From Bacteroidales bacterium (lineage in GTDB: Bacteria; Bacteroidota; Bacteroidia; Bacteroidales; P3), in contig JAFURZ010000010.1 of the NCBI GenBank assembly GCA_017480785.1, positions 62,001 through 126,000 of the forward strand: a stretch of DNA of 64,000 bases. The letters are read 5' to 3'. The notes below the pieces were generated by a model. That model saw only the letters and a list, made by a program, of their open reading frames with translations, did not search any database and had not been told where the DNA came from. Positions 53,864-62,800 of the stretch are shown piece after piece (within the stretch, counting starts at the first letter, position 1; every line of letters begins with the position of its first letter). A program made the translations under genes and the position numbers.

Positions 53864-56800
53864 CGTATCAGGGTTATATCTCCTTTGAAGTTGTTCTCCA
53901 CCCCGTTGTGGCAGCGGATGTGGCAGGTGTAGGTGTAGACGCCGCCGAGGGCAGGAGCGTCGTGGAAAGTGCCGTCCCAGCACTCGGAGGCATCGTCGCT
54001 ACGGTAGACACACTGACCCCAGCGGTTGAAGATGGCAATACTGAATTCGGAGAGAATCTCGGTGTTGAAGCAGAGCCTGTCGTTCATTCCGTCGCCGTTG
54101 GGAGTGAAGGCATTGGGTATGACGAATTCGGGAGCGCCGCAGATGACATCGGTGCAATGGATGCAGACGGTGTCGGAGCGCGAGCAGCCGTTGGTGGAGG
54201 TGGCGACGACGGTGTAGCATACGGCGGTGTCGGAGGGCGTCGCCGTGGGGTGCTGGCTGTTGAGCCGGTCGAGGTCGTCGTCGGGGCTCCAGAGGTACAG
54301 CTCCGCGCCGTTGCTGGCATGCAGCTGCACGCTCTCACCAAGGTATATCTCCGTCTGGTCGGCCCAGGCATGCAGGCTGTCAAGCGAGTGGTCGCGCACG
54401 ATGACGCTGGTATCCACAAGCGGGCACCCCAGCACCATGAGCCGTGTGATGTAGGTGCCGGGGCATAGCCCGTCGATGAGGGTGTCCTGCACAGACTCTT
54501 CAGGTATGGCGCTAAAGTTGTACCTTATATGGATACTGCCGATGCAGCTGTCGTTGCAGAGTGCAGAGGTGAACTCTTTCGTATAGTAGGGTGCCGGTGG
54601 GTTGGCCAGGTGCACCGATTGGGCATAGGAACAACCGTAACCCTCGATGCTTACCTGATAGGTGACGTCCGGCATCAGGCTGTCGACATAAATAAAGGTA
54701 CGTCCGCCGGAGGTGTAGAAGGGACTCACGGGTCGGCCGGGAACGACGCTGATGCTGAGCGAGTCGGGGTCGACTCCCAGTCCGAGCCGGAACACCGCAC
54801 GCCCGTCGGTGCTGTCGTGACAGCTGACAGCCGTCGGCTGCCATAGGTCGACAAGGGTGTAGTTCCTCACGTGGAACGTATCGGTCTGGGCGCATCCCAT
54901 GGCGTTGGTATGGAGGATGTAGGTACCGGTCGTGTCGACCCATGGGTTGGCCACGGTGGCGTCGCTCACGGGGTCGCCGCTCCAGAGGTAGGTGGTGCCC
55001 AAGGCGGGCTGCAACCCTATCTGCATCCGGCTCTTGTTGCATACAATCTCGGGGAAGTGGGTGATGGCGGTATCGCTGAGCACCTGCACCACATGGCGTT
55101 GGGTGTCGGCGGTGGAGCATCCGTTGGGCATGTAGGCGATAAGGGTGACGGTATAGGTGCCGGTGGCGGTATAGGTGTGGGTCGGGCTGAAGTCGGTACT
55201 GGTGGTGCCGTCGCCGAAGTCCCAGAGGAACGAACTGCCGCGGCTGCTGTTGTTGAATTGCAGCGTGTAAGGGGCGCAGCCCGACTGCGGGATGGCGAAC
55301 TCGGCCACCGGGAAGTCGTCGGTCACGTTGAAGCGGAACAGAGCGTTGTTGCAGTTGCTCGACCGGTTGCTGTCGCTCCAGGCTCCCGCGGTGGTGGGGA
55401 ACCCTTGCGTGCCGCCGCACGAGGCGCACACCGACTGGTAAAGGGTGCCCATACGGTCGAATCGCGAGGTGCCTCCGTCCACGTGGTCGGCGCCGTTGTA
55501 GCTTGAGCCGCTCACATGCTGCTGCCCGAAGAAGGTGGCGTACTCCAGTTGGCTGGCATCGGCGGCCAGGGTGATGATGTAGAAGTCCTGTCCGTCGGTG
55601 ATGCTGCTGTAGGCGTCGGGGGTGGTCTCCATGCCCGTGGTGCCGGCGGAATACCAGTCGGCCATATAGGGCACAAAGTCGCGTCCCCATCCGGCGGCAT
55701 AGATGCGGTTGCAGATGTCGGCGGCAAAGGCCGTGGGCGAGAGGTTGATGCGCCCCGGGGTGCCGAACAGGGTGCTCCAGCGCATCGTCGTCAGGTCGGG
55801 CGAGAGGTGGACCAGCAGCATGCCGGCATTGGTTATTCCGTAGGCCGCATTGTAGATAAACGACGTGCCGGGATTCTTCGTCTGGCCGAAGAGGAACACC
55901 TCGTCGTGACGTCCCACGCGCACGAAGTACAGCTGGTCGTAGTTGCTGCGCCCCAGATAGGTCGAGGCCATCAGCCGGTCGCCATTGTAGGAAATCTTGC
56001 ACACGAAACCGTCTGCCGTGCCGCCCCCGAAGGTGGGTTGCAGACAGCCGTCGCTGACGGGGAAGTTCTGGCTGCTCGTACCCCCGCAGGCCAGCAGGTT
56101 ATAGGCCGAGTCCACGTCGATGCTGTACACCGCGTCGTCGTTCATACCGCCCAGGTAGGTGCTCCACAGCAGGGTGCGCATATTGTGGTCCAGCTTGAAC
56201 ACCACCCCCTCCTGCCGCCCGCCCGACACCGGCTGCACACAGCCCTCGGTGGTGGGGAAGTCGCTGCTGAAAGTGGTGCTGCCGATATAGATATTGTTCA
56301 GGTTGTCGGTGATGAGCTCGCCACGGGCGCCGTCGCCATAGTTGTAGTAGAGCGTGTCGTTGCCGCTCATGCTGGTGTTGCCGTTGTTGAAACTCGGCTT
56401 GTAGTTCAGGCCGTCGTTGCCGCTGCCGCCCACATAGGTCGAGGCCATCAGCTGGCTCCCGTCGGCGCTGAAGCGGCTCACGAAGATGTCGCTCCCCTGC
56501 GGGAAGGCTATCCGGTTCGCCCCCTCATAGTGCAGGTTCTGTCCGCCGGCATGGAAGCTCTGGTAGGCCCCTGCCGTCGTGGGGAAGTTGGTCGACCCTG
56601 TGGTGCCGAAGATGAGCAGCTCGTCGAAGCTGTTGACGAACAGGCTGTGCGGCATGTCGGCCTGCGCACCGCCCAGGTAGGTGGCATAGAGGCGTTGGCT
56701 GCCGGTGGGGTCGAATTTGAAGATGCCTATGTCGCAGTTGCCGTTCAGCGTGGTCTGGTAGGCACCGAGCGACACAGGATAGCCCACATCGAGCACCAGT

Positions 56801-57621
56801 CCGGCGGTGTACACGTTCTTCTGCGAGTCATAGGTGGCCGTGGTGCCCCAGTTGTCGCCTGTCGAGCCAGTGTAGGTCGAGAATATCAGCACCGGGTCAA
56901 TCACCAGGTCGCGGCTGTGGTCGTAAGGCTCCAACTCTATCGTGGCGCGGTAGCGGCCCGCTTTCGTCCGCGTCACGCGCCAGCGGCTCTTCACCTCCAC
57001 CTCTTCGCCGCCGACTCCCGTCTGGTACACGTAGGGCTTCATCTCCACAATGTCCCTCACCGTCGTCCTGACCGTCAGGTTGCCCGTCGCATCCACCGTC
57101 ACGCCGTCGGTGCCCTCATACTCGATGGCCACCTGCGAGGCATCAGCCCCGGCATGCACGATGAAGTTGTACTTCAGGGCCTGCTGGCCGCCGTACACCT
57201 CCAGGTCTATTCCGTCGTAGAGGTTCGCATAGCGCACCGCGTCATACAGCGGCACCCCGCGCTGCCAGCGCGACGGGTCGGACCCGAGGTAGTAGTTGTT
57301 GTATGTCGGCCGGGGGAGGAACCCCTCGGGCAAGGCGTCCGAGCTGCCGGCGAAGTGCATCCGGTAGGCATGTCCGCGCGGGGCGGCAGCCCGCGGGGCA
57401 GGGTGGGGCAGCGCCTCTTGCAGCGCCACCGTGATGCTCCCCTCCGCGAGGAAGAGCGCCGCGTCGTGCAGCTGAGCCTCGTAGCGGAACGGATGCTCCC
57501 ACTGGCCGCGGTTCTCGACAAAAGCCACCGCCGCACCCACACCCAGTGTGTCGCGCTCCTGGCGTGCCATCGCGCTGCAACACAGTACTATCGACATTAC
57601 TATCAACCACAGTCGCTTCAT
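53860..57621 (-). CDS. Large T9SS type B cargo protein with SBBP repeats and a PKD domain
   Basis: A 1253-residue secreted protein. The signal peptide (MKRLWLIVMSIVLCCSAMA) is followed by a DUF7948-like N-terminal domain (FVENRGQWEHPFRYEAQL), SBBP beta-propeller repeats (about 230-710, for example LLWSTYLGGMNDDAVYSIDV), a PKD domain (about 790-850, FLWDFGDGTTSTDFSPTHTY) and a C-terminal type B (CHU_C) sorting domain (NAFTPNGDGMNDRLCF, IFNRWGQCVYRSDD, ending GDITLIR). Type B cargo is exported by T9SS and kept at the surface. The start is ATG 57621, or 57624 one codon up. The longer open frame contains the promoter and is not used. Confidence 0.9.
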   Translation of the reverse strand: MKRLWLIVMSIVLCCSAMARQERDTLGVGAAVAFVENRGQWEHPFRYEAQLHDAALFLAEGSITVALQEALPHPAPRAAAPRGHAYRMHFAGSSDALPEGFLPRPTYNNYYLGSDPSRWQRGVPLYDAVRYANLYDGIDLEVYGGQQALKYNFIVHAGADASQVAIEYEGTDGVTVDATGNLTVRTTVRDIVEMKPYVYQTGVGGEEVEVKSRWRVTRTKAGRYRATIELEPYDHSRDLVIDPVLIFSTYTGSTGDNWGTTATYDSQKNVYTAGLVLDVGYPVSLGAYQTTLNGNCDIGIFKFDPTGSQRLYATYLGGAQADMPHSLFVNSFDELLIFGTTGSTNFPTTAGAYQSFHAGGQNLHYEGANRIAFPQGSDIFVSRFSADGSQLMASTYVGGSGNDGLNYKPSFNNGNTSMSGNDTLYYNYGDGARGELITDNLNNIYIGSTTFSSDFPTTEGCVQPVSGGRQEGVVFKLDHNMRTLLWSTYLGGMNDDAVYSIDVDSAYNLLACGGTSSQNFPVSDGCLQPTFGGGTADGFVCKISYNGDRLMASTYLGRSNYDQLYFVRVGRHDEVFLFGQTKNPGTSFIYNAAYGITNAGMLLVHLSPDLTTMRWSTLFGTPGRINLSPTAFAADICNRIYAAGWGRDFVPYMADWYSAGTTGMETTPDAYSSITDGQDFYIITLAADASQLEYATFFGQQHVSGSSYNGADHVDGGTSRFDRMGTLYQSVCASCGGTQGFPTTAGAWSDSNRSSNCNNALFRFNVTDDFPVAEFAIPQSGCAPYTLQFNNSSRGSSFLWDFGDGTTSTDFSPTHTYTATGTYTVTLIAYMPNGCSTADTQRHVVQVLSDTAITHFPEIVCNKSRMQIGLQPALGTTYLWSGDPVSDATVANPWVDTTGTYILHTNAMGCAQTDTFHVRNYTLVDLWQPTAVSCHDSTDGRAVFRLGLGVDPDSLSISVVPGRPVSPFYTSGGRTFIYVDSLMPDVTYQVSIEGYGCSYAQSVHLANPPAPYYTKEFTSALCNDSCIGSIHIRYNFSAIPEESVQDTLIDGLCPGTYITRLMVLGCPLVDTSVIVRDHSLDSLHAWADQTEIYLGESVQLHASNGAELYLWSPDDDLDRLNSQHPTATPSDTAVCYTVVATSTNGCSRSDTVCIHCTDVICGAPEFVIPNAFTPNGDGMNDRLCFNTEILSEFSIAIFNRWGQCVYRSDDASECWDGTFHDAPALGGVYTYTCHIRCHNGVENNFKGDITLIR

Positions 57622-57645
57622 CATTGTACCATTCCTTACAAGGTG

Positions 57646-57676
57646 CAAAAATACGGAATATTTACGACATGACAAA
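57646..57676 (-). promoter_or_regulatory. Promoter of the type B T9SS operon
   Basis: Minus-strand -7 box TATTTTTG (57646-57653) and -33 TTTG (57673-57676) with a 19-bp spacer. It also shows that the start codon must lie downstream, near 57621. Confidence 0.75.
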
Positions 57677-57732
57677 ATTTTTATCATGCTACACCATTCC
57701 AGTATCGGTGCACCGGCATGTTTTTTCGGCCT

Positions 57733-57848
57733 CTAAAATAAGGCCGTTTTGCCGAAAACCTCAAAATCGACCCACGAAAGTACCCATCTTTCCCACGAAA
57801 GAACCCAACTTGCCCACTCCGCCCACTTCCCCCGAAACGGCGAAAAGA
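57733..57848 (+). repeat. Dispersed ~115-bp intergenic repeat, copy 3
   Basis: Same element as 10362-10477 and the inverse of 1632-1744: TAAGGCCGTTTTGCCGAAAAC, AAAATCGACCCACGAAAG, two 21-bp CCCACGAAAGTACC-type units, and CCGCCCACTTCCCC with GGCGAAAAG. It lies in the 454-bp gap before the T9SS cluster. The rest of that gap is the 84-bp repeat and unremarkable AT-rich DNA. Confidence 0.85.
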
Positions 57849-57997
57849 CTCCTTTTTGAACGGCGAATTACTCGAATTGTAAGAATCAATTCCCGGCAAT
57901 TCATGTTCAGAGGAACCGCACAGCGGAAAGATCTACTGGATTTATAGATTTCGCTCGCGCAGCGAGCAGGCGAACAAAGAAACACGAATTCCCGCTA

Positions 57998-58082
57998 ATA
58001 GCCACGAATATTCAAGAATGTTTTTTTGACAATTCATGGACGTTCGTGGCAATTTGTGTGGAAAAAAACGAATGTCTACCGC
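57998..58082. repeat. 84-bp repeat, single copy, 3' of a T9SS gene
   Basis: One copy of the unit with CACGAATATTCAAGAATG, GACAATTCATGGACGTTCGT and GGCAATTTGTGTGG. It runs into the stop codon of the 58076 gene. The same unit occurs three times at about 60932-61178 and twice at 62647-62800. Confidence 0.8.
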
Positions 58083-59338
58083 GTCACTACTACGCGGCGG
58101 TGGCGGTTGTACTGCTGTGTGCGGAGCGTGTAGACGCCCTGCGGCAGTGGGGCGGTGCTGCCGTCGGCCTCCAGCAGCGCCACGCGGCAACCCTTCATGT
58201 CGTACACCTCGGCCTGCTCGCCGGCGGCGAGGCCCTGCACCGCGATGCAGCCCGCCTGCACGGTCACCCGCAGGCCGCCGTCGTCCACCTCGTCAATACC
58301 CACCGAGGCGCGGAAGACCAGCGGCTGGCTCCAGTCGCTCCACACCAGCGTGTCGTAGCCCGCCGTGGTGTAGCGGCAGGCCTTGCGCACCCAGGCTTGG
58401 TAGATGGTGTCGGGTTGCAGGCCGGTGAAGGTGTGGAACGTGTCGGCTGGCGTCACCAGCAGCCCCGAGTCGGGGTTGCTGCCGTAGGTCCCCAGCGCGA
58501 GCTGGTAGGCTTCGCCCGCCTCCGCCTGCCACCAGCTCACCGTCGCCGCATTCCCCTCGCGCCCCACGAAACACAGGTGCGGCGCCGTGCACCGCAGGTT
58601 GATGATGGGGAAAATAAATGCCCATGAATACCTAGGTTGTGTGGAGGGGGGCTCATTAGGGTAGAACCCCCAAAAGCCGTTATCAGTGGTGGCATACCAA
58701 CCCCAGGGGGGAGGAATATTGCCATCATGTTCATATATGGCTCGTACTGGCATCATCCATTTTTCATGACTGCGCTGTGCTGCAGTGTCAAACCACCATA
58801 AATAGTTTAGGCTGCGGTCGCTTGGGAAATAGTACCCTACGTAAAATGTGTCCGTTGGTAGACTGAAGGAGTGTGGCGTATCGAAATAGTATTCGTAGCT
58901 TGGAACAAAGTGTGTCTCTCCGTTGTACAGTTGATACGTGAATCTGCTTTCTCTCATCACTCCCAGCACATTGGTGGAGTCAACCAGTGAAAAAACTGGT
59001 GGATTCCCGCTGGCCACCTGGGTGACTAATGTGACTGTCGGTGTCATACGGATTGCATCAAACTGCCTATCCTCCTCCATGGGTAAAAAATGCAAAGTCA
59101 TGGCTATACCATACACATTGATTGTGGTGCTGTCTTTGCCATAATACTGCAAAATTGAATGCCCAATCGCAAGCCCGGTCAAATCCGGACCCACCCATCC
59201 GTCAATATCACCGATTACTTGAGTTATATTGCCATGAGGCAGAAACATATACCACCGATTGTCTTCACTTATAGTGTCCTGTGCTGTCGCCGCTAGGGCG
59301 GAAAGAATCAGTAGGACGATTGCTATGTTTTTATTCAT
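58076..59338 (-). CDS. T9SS cargo protein, cluster member 1
   Basis: A 420-residue secreted protein. A signal peptide (1-19, MNKNIAIVLLILSALAATA) is followed by a variable N-terminal domain (about 20-250, phrases YEYYFDTPHSFSLPTDTFYV), then from about 255 an FN3-like domain (REGNAATVSWWQAEAGEAYQ, then ADTFHTFTGLQPDTIYQAW) and a type A sorting domain (GLAAGEQAEVYDMKGCRVAL, LPQGVYTLRTQQYNRHRRVV). The last ~165 residues differ from cluster members 2 and 3 at only about six to eleven positions, while the N-terminal half is clearly diverged. It is 39 bp after a co-directional secreted-protein gene. Function unknown, probably surface-exposed. Confidence 0.82.
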   Translation of the reverse strand: MNKNIAIVLLILSALAATAQDTISEDNRWYMFLPHGNITQVIGDIDGWVGPDLTGLAIGHSILQYYGKDSTTINVYGIAMTLHFLPMEEDRQFDAIRMTPTVTLVTQVASGNPPVFSLVDSTNVLGVMRESRFTYQLYNGETHFVPSYEYYFDTPHSFSLPTDTFYVGYYFPSDRSLNYLWWFDTAAQRSHEKWMMPVRAIYEHDGNIPPPWGWYATTDNGFWGFYPNEPPSTQPRYSWAFIFPIINLRCTAPHLCFVGREGNAATVSWWQAEAGEAYQLALGTYGSNPDSGLLVTPADTFHTFTGLQPDTIYQAWVRKACRYTTAGYDTLVWSDWSQPLVFRASVGIDEVDDGGLRVTVQAGCIAVQGLAAGEQAEVYDMKGCRVALLEADGSTAPLPQGVYTLRTQQYNRHRRVVVTR

Positions 59339-59346
59339 TTCTTTAT

Positions 59347-59394
59347 GTTATGATTATTCAGAAACGTATTGTTATGATTATTTAGAAACGCATA
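59347..59394. repeat. 24-bp tandem duplication over the end of a gene
   Basis: GTTATGATTATTCAGAAACG plus four bases (59347-59370) is followed directly by a near copy (59371-59394). The second copy includes the stop codon (59378-59380) of the next gene. Confidence 0.8.
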
Positions 59395-60790
59395 TTACAG
59401 GTAGTGTACAACTGATAACATTCCCTATAGGATAGACAACAATCGATATTGGCATTTCAAGAATAAGATTGTTGGGCAAAGATGTTTTTTTTAAATGTGG
59501 AATAATATCCACCTCCAGCCCACTGTGATTAATACAGTTGTTGGTGTTTACCCCGGAAATGTATGATACCTGGTCAGCCACTTGGAACGTCCAGCGATCC
59601 TCTTGTGTGGAGATAAATTGATGACCGGAGATAGTGTCAAGGTAGTGATGATAATTATTGGCATCTTGTAAGGTTAGGGCTGCATAGGGAGTCGTATTCA
59701 GCGGATGGGTAAAGACGAACCGTGAAGTGATGCCATCCGGCTCCAACACAGTTAGTGTTTCTCCCTTTCTGTTGTAGACCATCTCGTACATGCCCAACTT
59801 GTTGTATATGGGGTATTCCTGTGATACAATGTTATCCATATTGCTATCGAACACCCTTACTCTTCTTGTTGAAACGCCGGTAGATAGTTCTGTGTTGGTA
59901 TAGCCAATGACAAATGTCTGTCCATCAATAGGCTTGGCTTGTATGCGGCTGTTTCGTTCGTCTTCCGGCAAGGGGCCTGTCGCCGTCTGATAATAAATGA
60001 AGTCAAGTTGAGGGTCGTTAATACCCAGTGCCTTGTCCACCCACCGCATCTTGATGGGACCCCAGCAGGGGTAGGGAGGGGAAGGTGGAGTTGTTAAGAG
60101 ATGAGAACCGACAAACACCACCTTGTCGTCAAGGATAACAATGTCGTCAAAGAATCCGTTACCGGGATTCTGTTGGGAGATGGGGTCGTGTTTAATTGTG
60201 TATCCTGAAGCCGTAGGCGGGTCGTCCACTTCAAGAATGGCGTAGTAATCATTTGTGTCAACGAGGTTCTGTTTAAAAAAGTAGTATCCCAGCGCAAAAA
60301 CCTTAAACCCATGGTCGTCTTTGAACCCCTCTATTTTTTCAATGACGAAATCATCAATTTGCATGAGTTTAAAATTCACAGTCGTACCAGACATCAGTTC
60401 CGAGAGTTTGAAAAAGCCGAAGAAATCTGTCGTGAAATGGGGTGGATAGAGTGTGGCACTCGGTCCACCAAAGCATACATAATCCCCAATGATACGGAAG
60501 TCCCCTATGCCTTTCAACTGTGCGGGAAGGGGTACGCAAAAGAGAGGAAACGATGGCGTGGGTGCTCCGGATGTATAGTCATCGTACTTCATCGCACAAA
60601 ACGCCGCCTTGCCGGAAGGCCCGTAAGTGTAGGTCACTGTAATGTTTCTTCTGGTACAGTTCCGAACCGCATATGTTGTGGATAAATCAGGAAAGCATGC
60701 CCCGATTTTTTCGGTCACCACTGTTGTATATTGCGCATAAACAAACAAGGGAATTAATTCTAAAATACTAATAAACAATAACTTTTTCAT
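59378..60790 (-). CDS. Secreted hypothetical protein without a visible sorting domain
   Basis: A 470-residue protein with a signal peptide (1-19, MKKLLFISILELIPLFVYA) and a long region of probable beta strands (GIGDFRIIGDYVCFGG, DDIVILDDKVVFVGS) that may form a beta-propeller. Unlike its neighbours it has no GTYIV-type end: it stops with CTLPVICVSK. It is clearly lower in GC than the flanking cluster genes, suggesting a different origin. The promoter and first codons share sequence with cluster member 2 (see findings). Function unknown. Confidence 0.65.
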   Translation of the reverse strand: MKKLLFISILELIPLFVYAQYTTVVTEKIGACFPDLSTTYAVRNCTRRNITVTYTYGPSGKAAFCAMKYDDYTSGAPTPSFPLFCVPLPAQLKGIGDFRIIGDYVCFGGPSATLYPPHFTTDFFGFFKLSELMSGTTVNFKLMQIDDFVIEKIEGFKDDHGFKVFALGYYFFKQNLVDTNDYYAILEVDDPPTASGYTIKHDPISQQNPGNGFFDDIVILDDKVVFVGSHLLTTPPSPPYPCWGPIKMRWVDKALGINDPQLDFIYYQTATGPLPEDERNSRIQAKPIDGQTFVIGYTNTELSTGVSTRRVRVFDSNMDNIVSQEYPIYNKLGMYEMVYNRKGETLTVLEPDGITSRFVFTHPLNTTPYAALTLQDANNYHHYLDTISGHQFISTQEDRWTFQVADQVSYISGVNTNNCINHSGLEVDIIPHLKKTSLPNNLILEMPISIVVYPIGNVISCTLPVICVSK

Positions 60791-60856
60791 AACCCGTCAG
60801 CTTTTGGATGAATATTATCGACTGCAAATATACACAAATTTTCCATACTTGAAAGT
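60781..60856 (-). promoter_or_regulatory. Leader and promoter of the secreted hypothetical gene, shared with cluster member 2
   Basis: A -7 box TATATTTG (60825-60832, minus strand) is followed by a leader containing CTGACGGGTTAT. The stretch from the first codons to beyond the -7 box is almost identical to 62541-62616. No TTTG -33 box. Confidence 0.65.
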
Positions 60857-60931
60857 TTTTTTTACGGCGAATTACTCGAATTATGCGAATGCTACGCAGG
60901 TCAATCAAACGGCGAATTACTCGAATTACGC

Positions 60932-61178
60932 TCAAGAATGAATTTATGACAATTCACGGATATTCATGGCAATTTGTGTGAAAAAACATGAATGCCCACG
61001 AAATACCACGAATATTCAAGAATGAATTTATGACAATTCACGGACGTTCGTGGCAATTTGTGTGGAAAAACATGAATGCCCACGAAATACCGCGAATATT
61101 CAAGAATGTTTTTTTGACAATTCACGGACGTTCGTGGCAATTTGTGTGGAAAAAAACGAATGTCTACCGTGTCACCAC
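60932..61178. repeat. 84-bp tandem repeat, three copies
   Basis: Units begin at 60932, 61016 and 61100 (TCAAGAATG, then GACAATTCACGGA and GGCAATTTGTGTG). They are near-identical with a period of exactly 84 bp. The last copy runs into the stop codon of cluster member 2. The 372-bp gap also contains short GAATTACTCGAATTA repeats and the promoter of the preceding gene. Confidence 0.88.
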
Positions 61179-62549
61179 CACGCGGCGGTGGCGGTTGTAC
61201 TGCTGTGTGCGGAGCGTGTAGACGCCCTGCGGCAGTGGGGCGGTGCTGCCGTCGGCCGCCAGCAGTGCCACGCGGCAGCCCTTCATGTCGTACACCTCGG
61301 CCCGCTCGCCGGCGGCGAGGCCCTGCACCGCGATGCAGCCCGCCTGCACGGTCACCCGCAGGCCGCCGTCGTCCACCTCGTCGATACCCACCGAGGCGCG
61401 GAAGACCAGCGGCTGGCTCCAGTCGCTCCACACCAGCGTGTCGTAGCCCGCCGTGGTGTAGCGGCAGGCCTTGCGCACCCAGGCCTGGTAGATGGTGTCG
61501 GGCTGCAGGCCGGTGAAGGTGTGGAACGTGTCGGCCGGCGTCACCAGCATCCCCGAGTCGGGGTTGCTGCCATAGGTGCCCAGCGCAAGCTGATATGCTT
61601 CGCCTGCCTCCGCCTGCCACCAGCTCACCGTCGCCGCATTTCCCTCGCGCCCAGCAAGGTACAGATGTGGCGACGTGCACCGCAGGTTTTTTATCGGGAA
61701 AATGCAGCCCCAGAATGCACGTGGGGCTGTATAACCACTCGGAGACATGTAGTCGGAATAGTTCAAAGCAACTCTGTTATAGCTTCCAGTTTCCCATACT
61801 TCGTCGGTTCCCAATATGGCCGGTTCAAAAGTAAGACTCGAAGGGAGCGCTGTTGTATGTGCCACGATAGGCCGCATAAGACAGTCTATTAAACCTTGAC
61901 TGGAACAATTCTCCGATATCCAATTCCAATACCTTTGTTTGCGGCTATCGGTCCAGCATAGGGAAAGGAAGATGGTGTCGGGCAGAGAGTCCCTGCGGTA
62001 GGGGGTGTCGAAATACAGTTCCGTCGTTGGAACAACAATGTGGGTGTCGGGCTTCCCAAACGGACCTAGTTCATAGTCGAAGTAGCAGTCCCTGCGTACA
62101 TTGGTCACGGACAACGAGTCGTATATCCGTACCGGGGTCCATCCTGGTTCTCTCATTGTGGAGTCGTTCACCACATACAACCCCATAATGGGCATCATGT
62201 CTTGCCCATCCACAGGTACTGGAAAGTTATACGCAGTGACGGCAATGCCATACAAGAATTCCTCATCATTTTGGATTACGCTCATTTTAAAGTGGTCATC
62301 AAGTGTTCCACGATTGGCATAATATGAGTATAATCCACTCCTACTAAAAAAACCACCACAATACACAAACCCGTGGGTTATATCATACAATCTCTCCAGC
62401 GGGTTGCTATCCTCCGAGGAATACCACGGGTCCGCCCGTCGCACTGTATCCTGGGCTCTTGCCGCCAGGGTCGAGAAAAAGAATAATGCAGCAACGAAAT
62501 GCTTGGTGTTAATATGTGATAAACCAATGATAGGCAATAACTTTTTCAT
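61164..62549 (-). CDS. T9SS cargo protein, cluster member 2
   Basis: A 461-residue secreted protein. The N-terminus (MKKLLPIIGLSHINTKHFVA) leads into a second hydrophobic run (ALFFFSTLAARAQ), with cleavage likely after AAR-A. The variable N-terminal domain (about 40-285) shares many phrases with cluster member 3, such as HIVVPTTELYFDTPYRRDSL and PDTIFLSLCW. The C-terminal ~165 residues (FN3-like and type A sorting domain) are nearly the same as in members 1 and 3. A slightly different start codon cannot be excluded. The promoter is at 62584-62591. Confidence 0.82.
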   Translation of the reverse strand: MKKLLPIIGLSHINTKHFVAALFFFSTLAARAQDTVRRADPWYSSEDSNPLERLYDITHGFVYCGGFFSRSGLYSYYANRGTLDDHFKMSVIQNDEEFLYGIAVTAYNFPVPVDGQDMMPIMGLYVVNDSTMREPGWTPVRIYDSLSVTNVRRDCYFDYELGPFGKPDTHIVVPTTELYFDTPYRRDSLPDTIFLSLCWTDSRKQRYWNWISENCSSQGLIDCLMRPIVAHTTALPSSLTFEPAILGTDEVWETGSYNRVALNYSDYMSPSGYTAPRAFWGCIFPIKNLRCTSPHLYLAGREGNAATVSWWQAEAGEAYQLALGTYGSNPDSGMLVTPADTFHTFTGLQPDTIYQAWVRKACRYTTAGYDTLVWSDWSQPLVFRASVGIDEVDDGGLRVTVQAGCIAVQGLAAGERAEVYDMKGCRVALLAADGSTAPLPQGVYTLRTQQYNRHRRVVVTR

Positions 62550-62616
62550 AACCCGTCAGCTTTTGGATGAATATTATCGACTGCAAATATACACAATTTT
62601 TCCATACTTGAAAGAT
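62541..62616 (-). promoter_or_regulatory. Leader and promoter of cluster member 2
   Basis: A -7 box TATATTTG (62584-62591, minus strand) within a stretch that matches 60781-60856 almost base for base, including the first codons (MKKLL). Confidence 0.65.
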
Positions 62617-62646
62617 TATTTTTACGGCGAATTACTCGAATTACGC

Positions 62647-62800
62647 TCAAGAATGAATTTATGACAATTCACGGATATTCATGGCAATTTGTGTGAAAAA
62701 ACATGAATGCCCACGAAATACCACGAATATTCAAGAATGAATTTATGATATTTTACGGATATTCGTGGCAATTTGTGTGGAAAAAAACGAATGTCTACCG
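62647..62800. repeat. 84-bp tandem repeat, two copies
   Basis: Units begin at 62647 and 62731 with the same sequence as at 60932-61178. The second copy runs into the stop codon of cluster member 3. Copy numbers next to the three paralogs are 1, 3 and 2. Confidence 0.85.
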
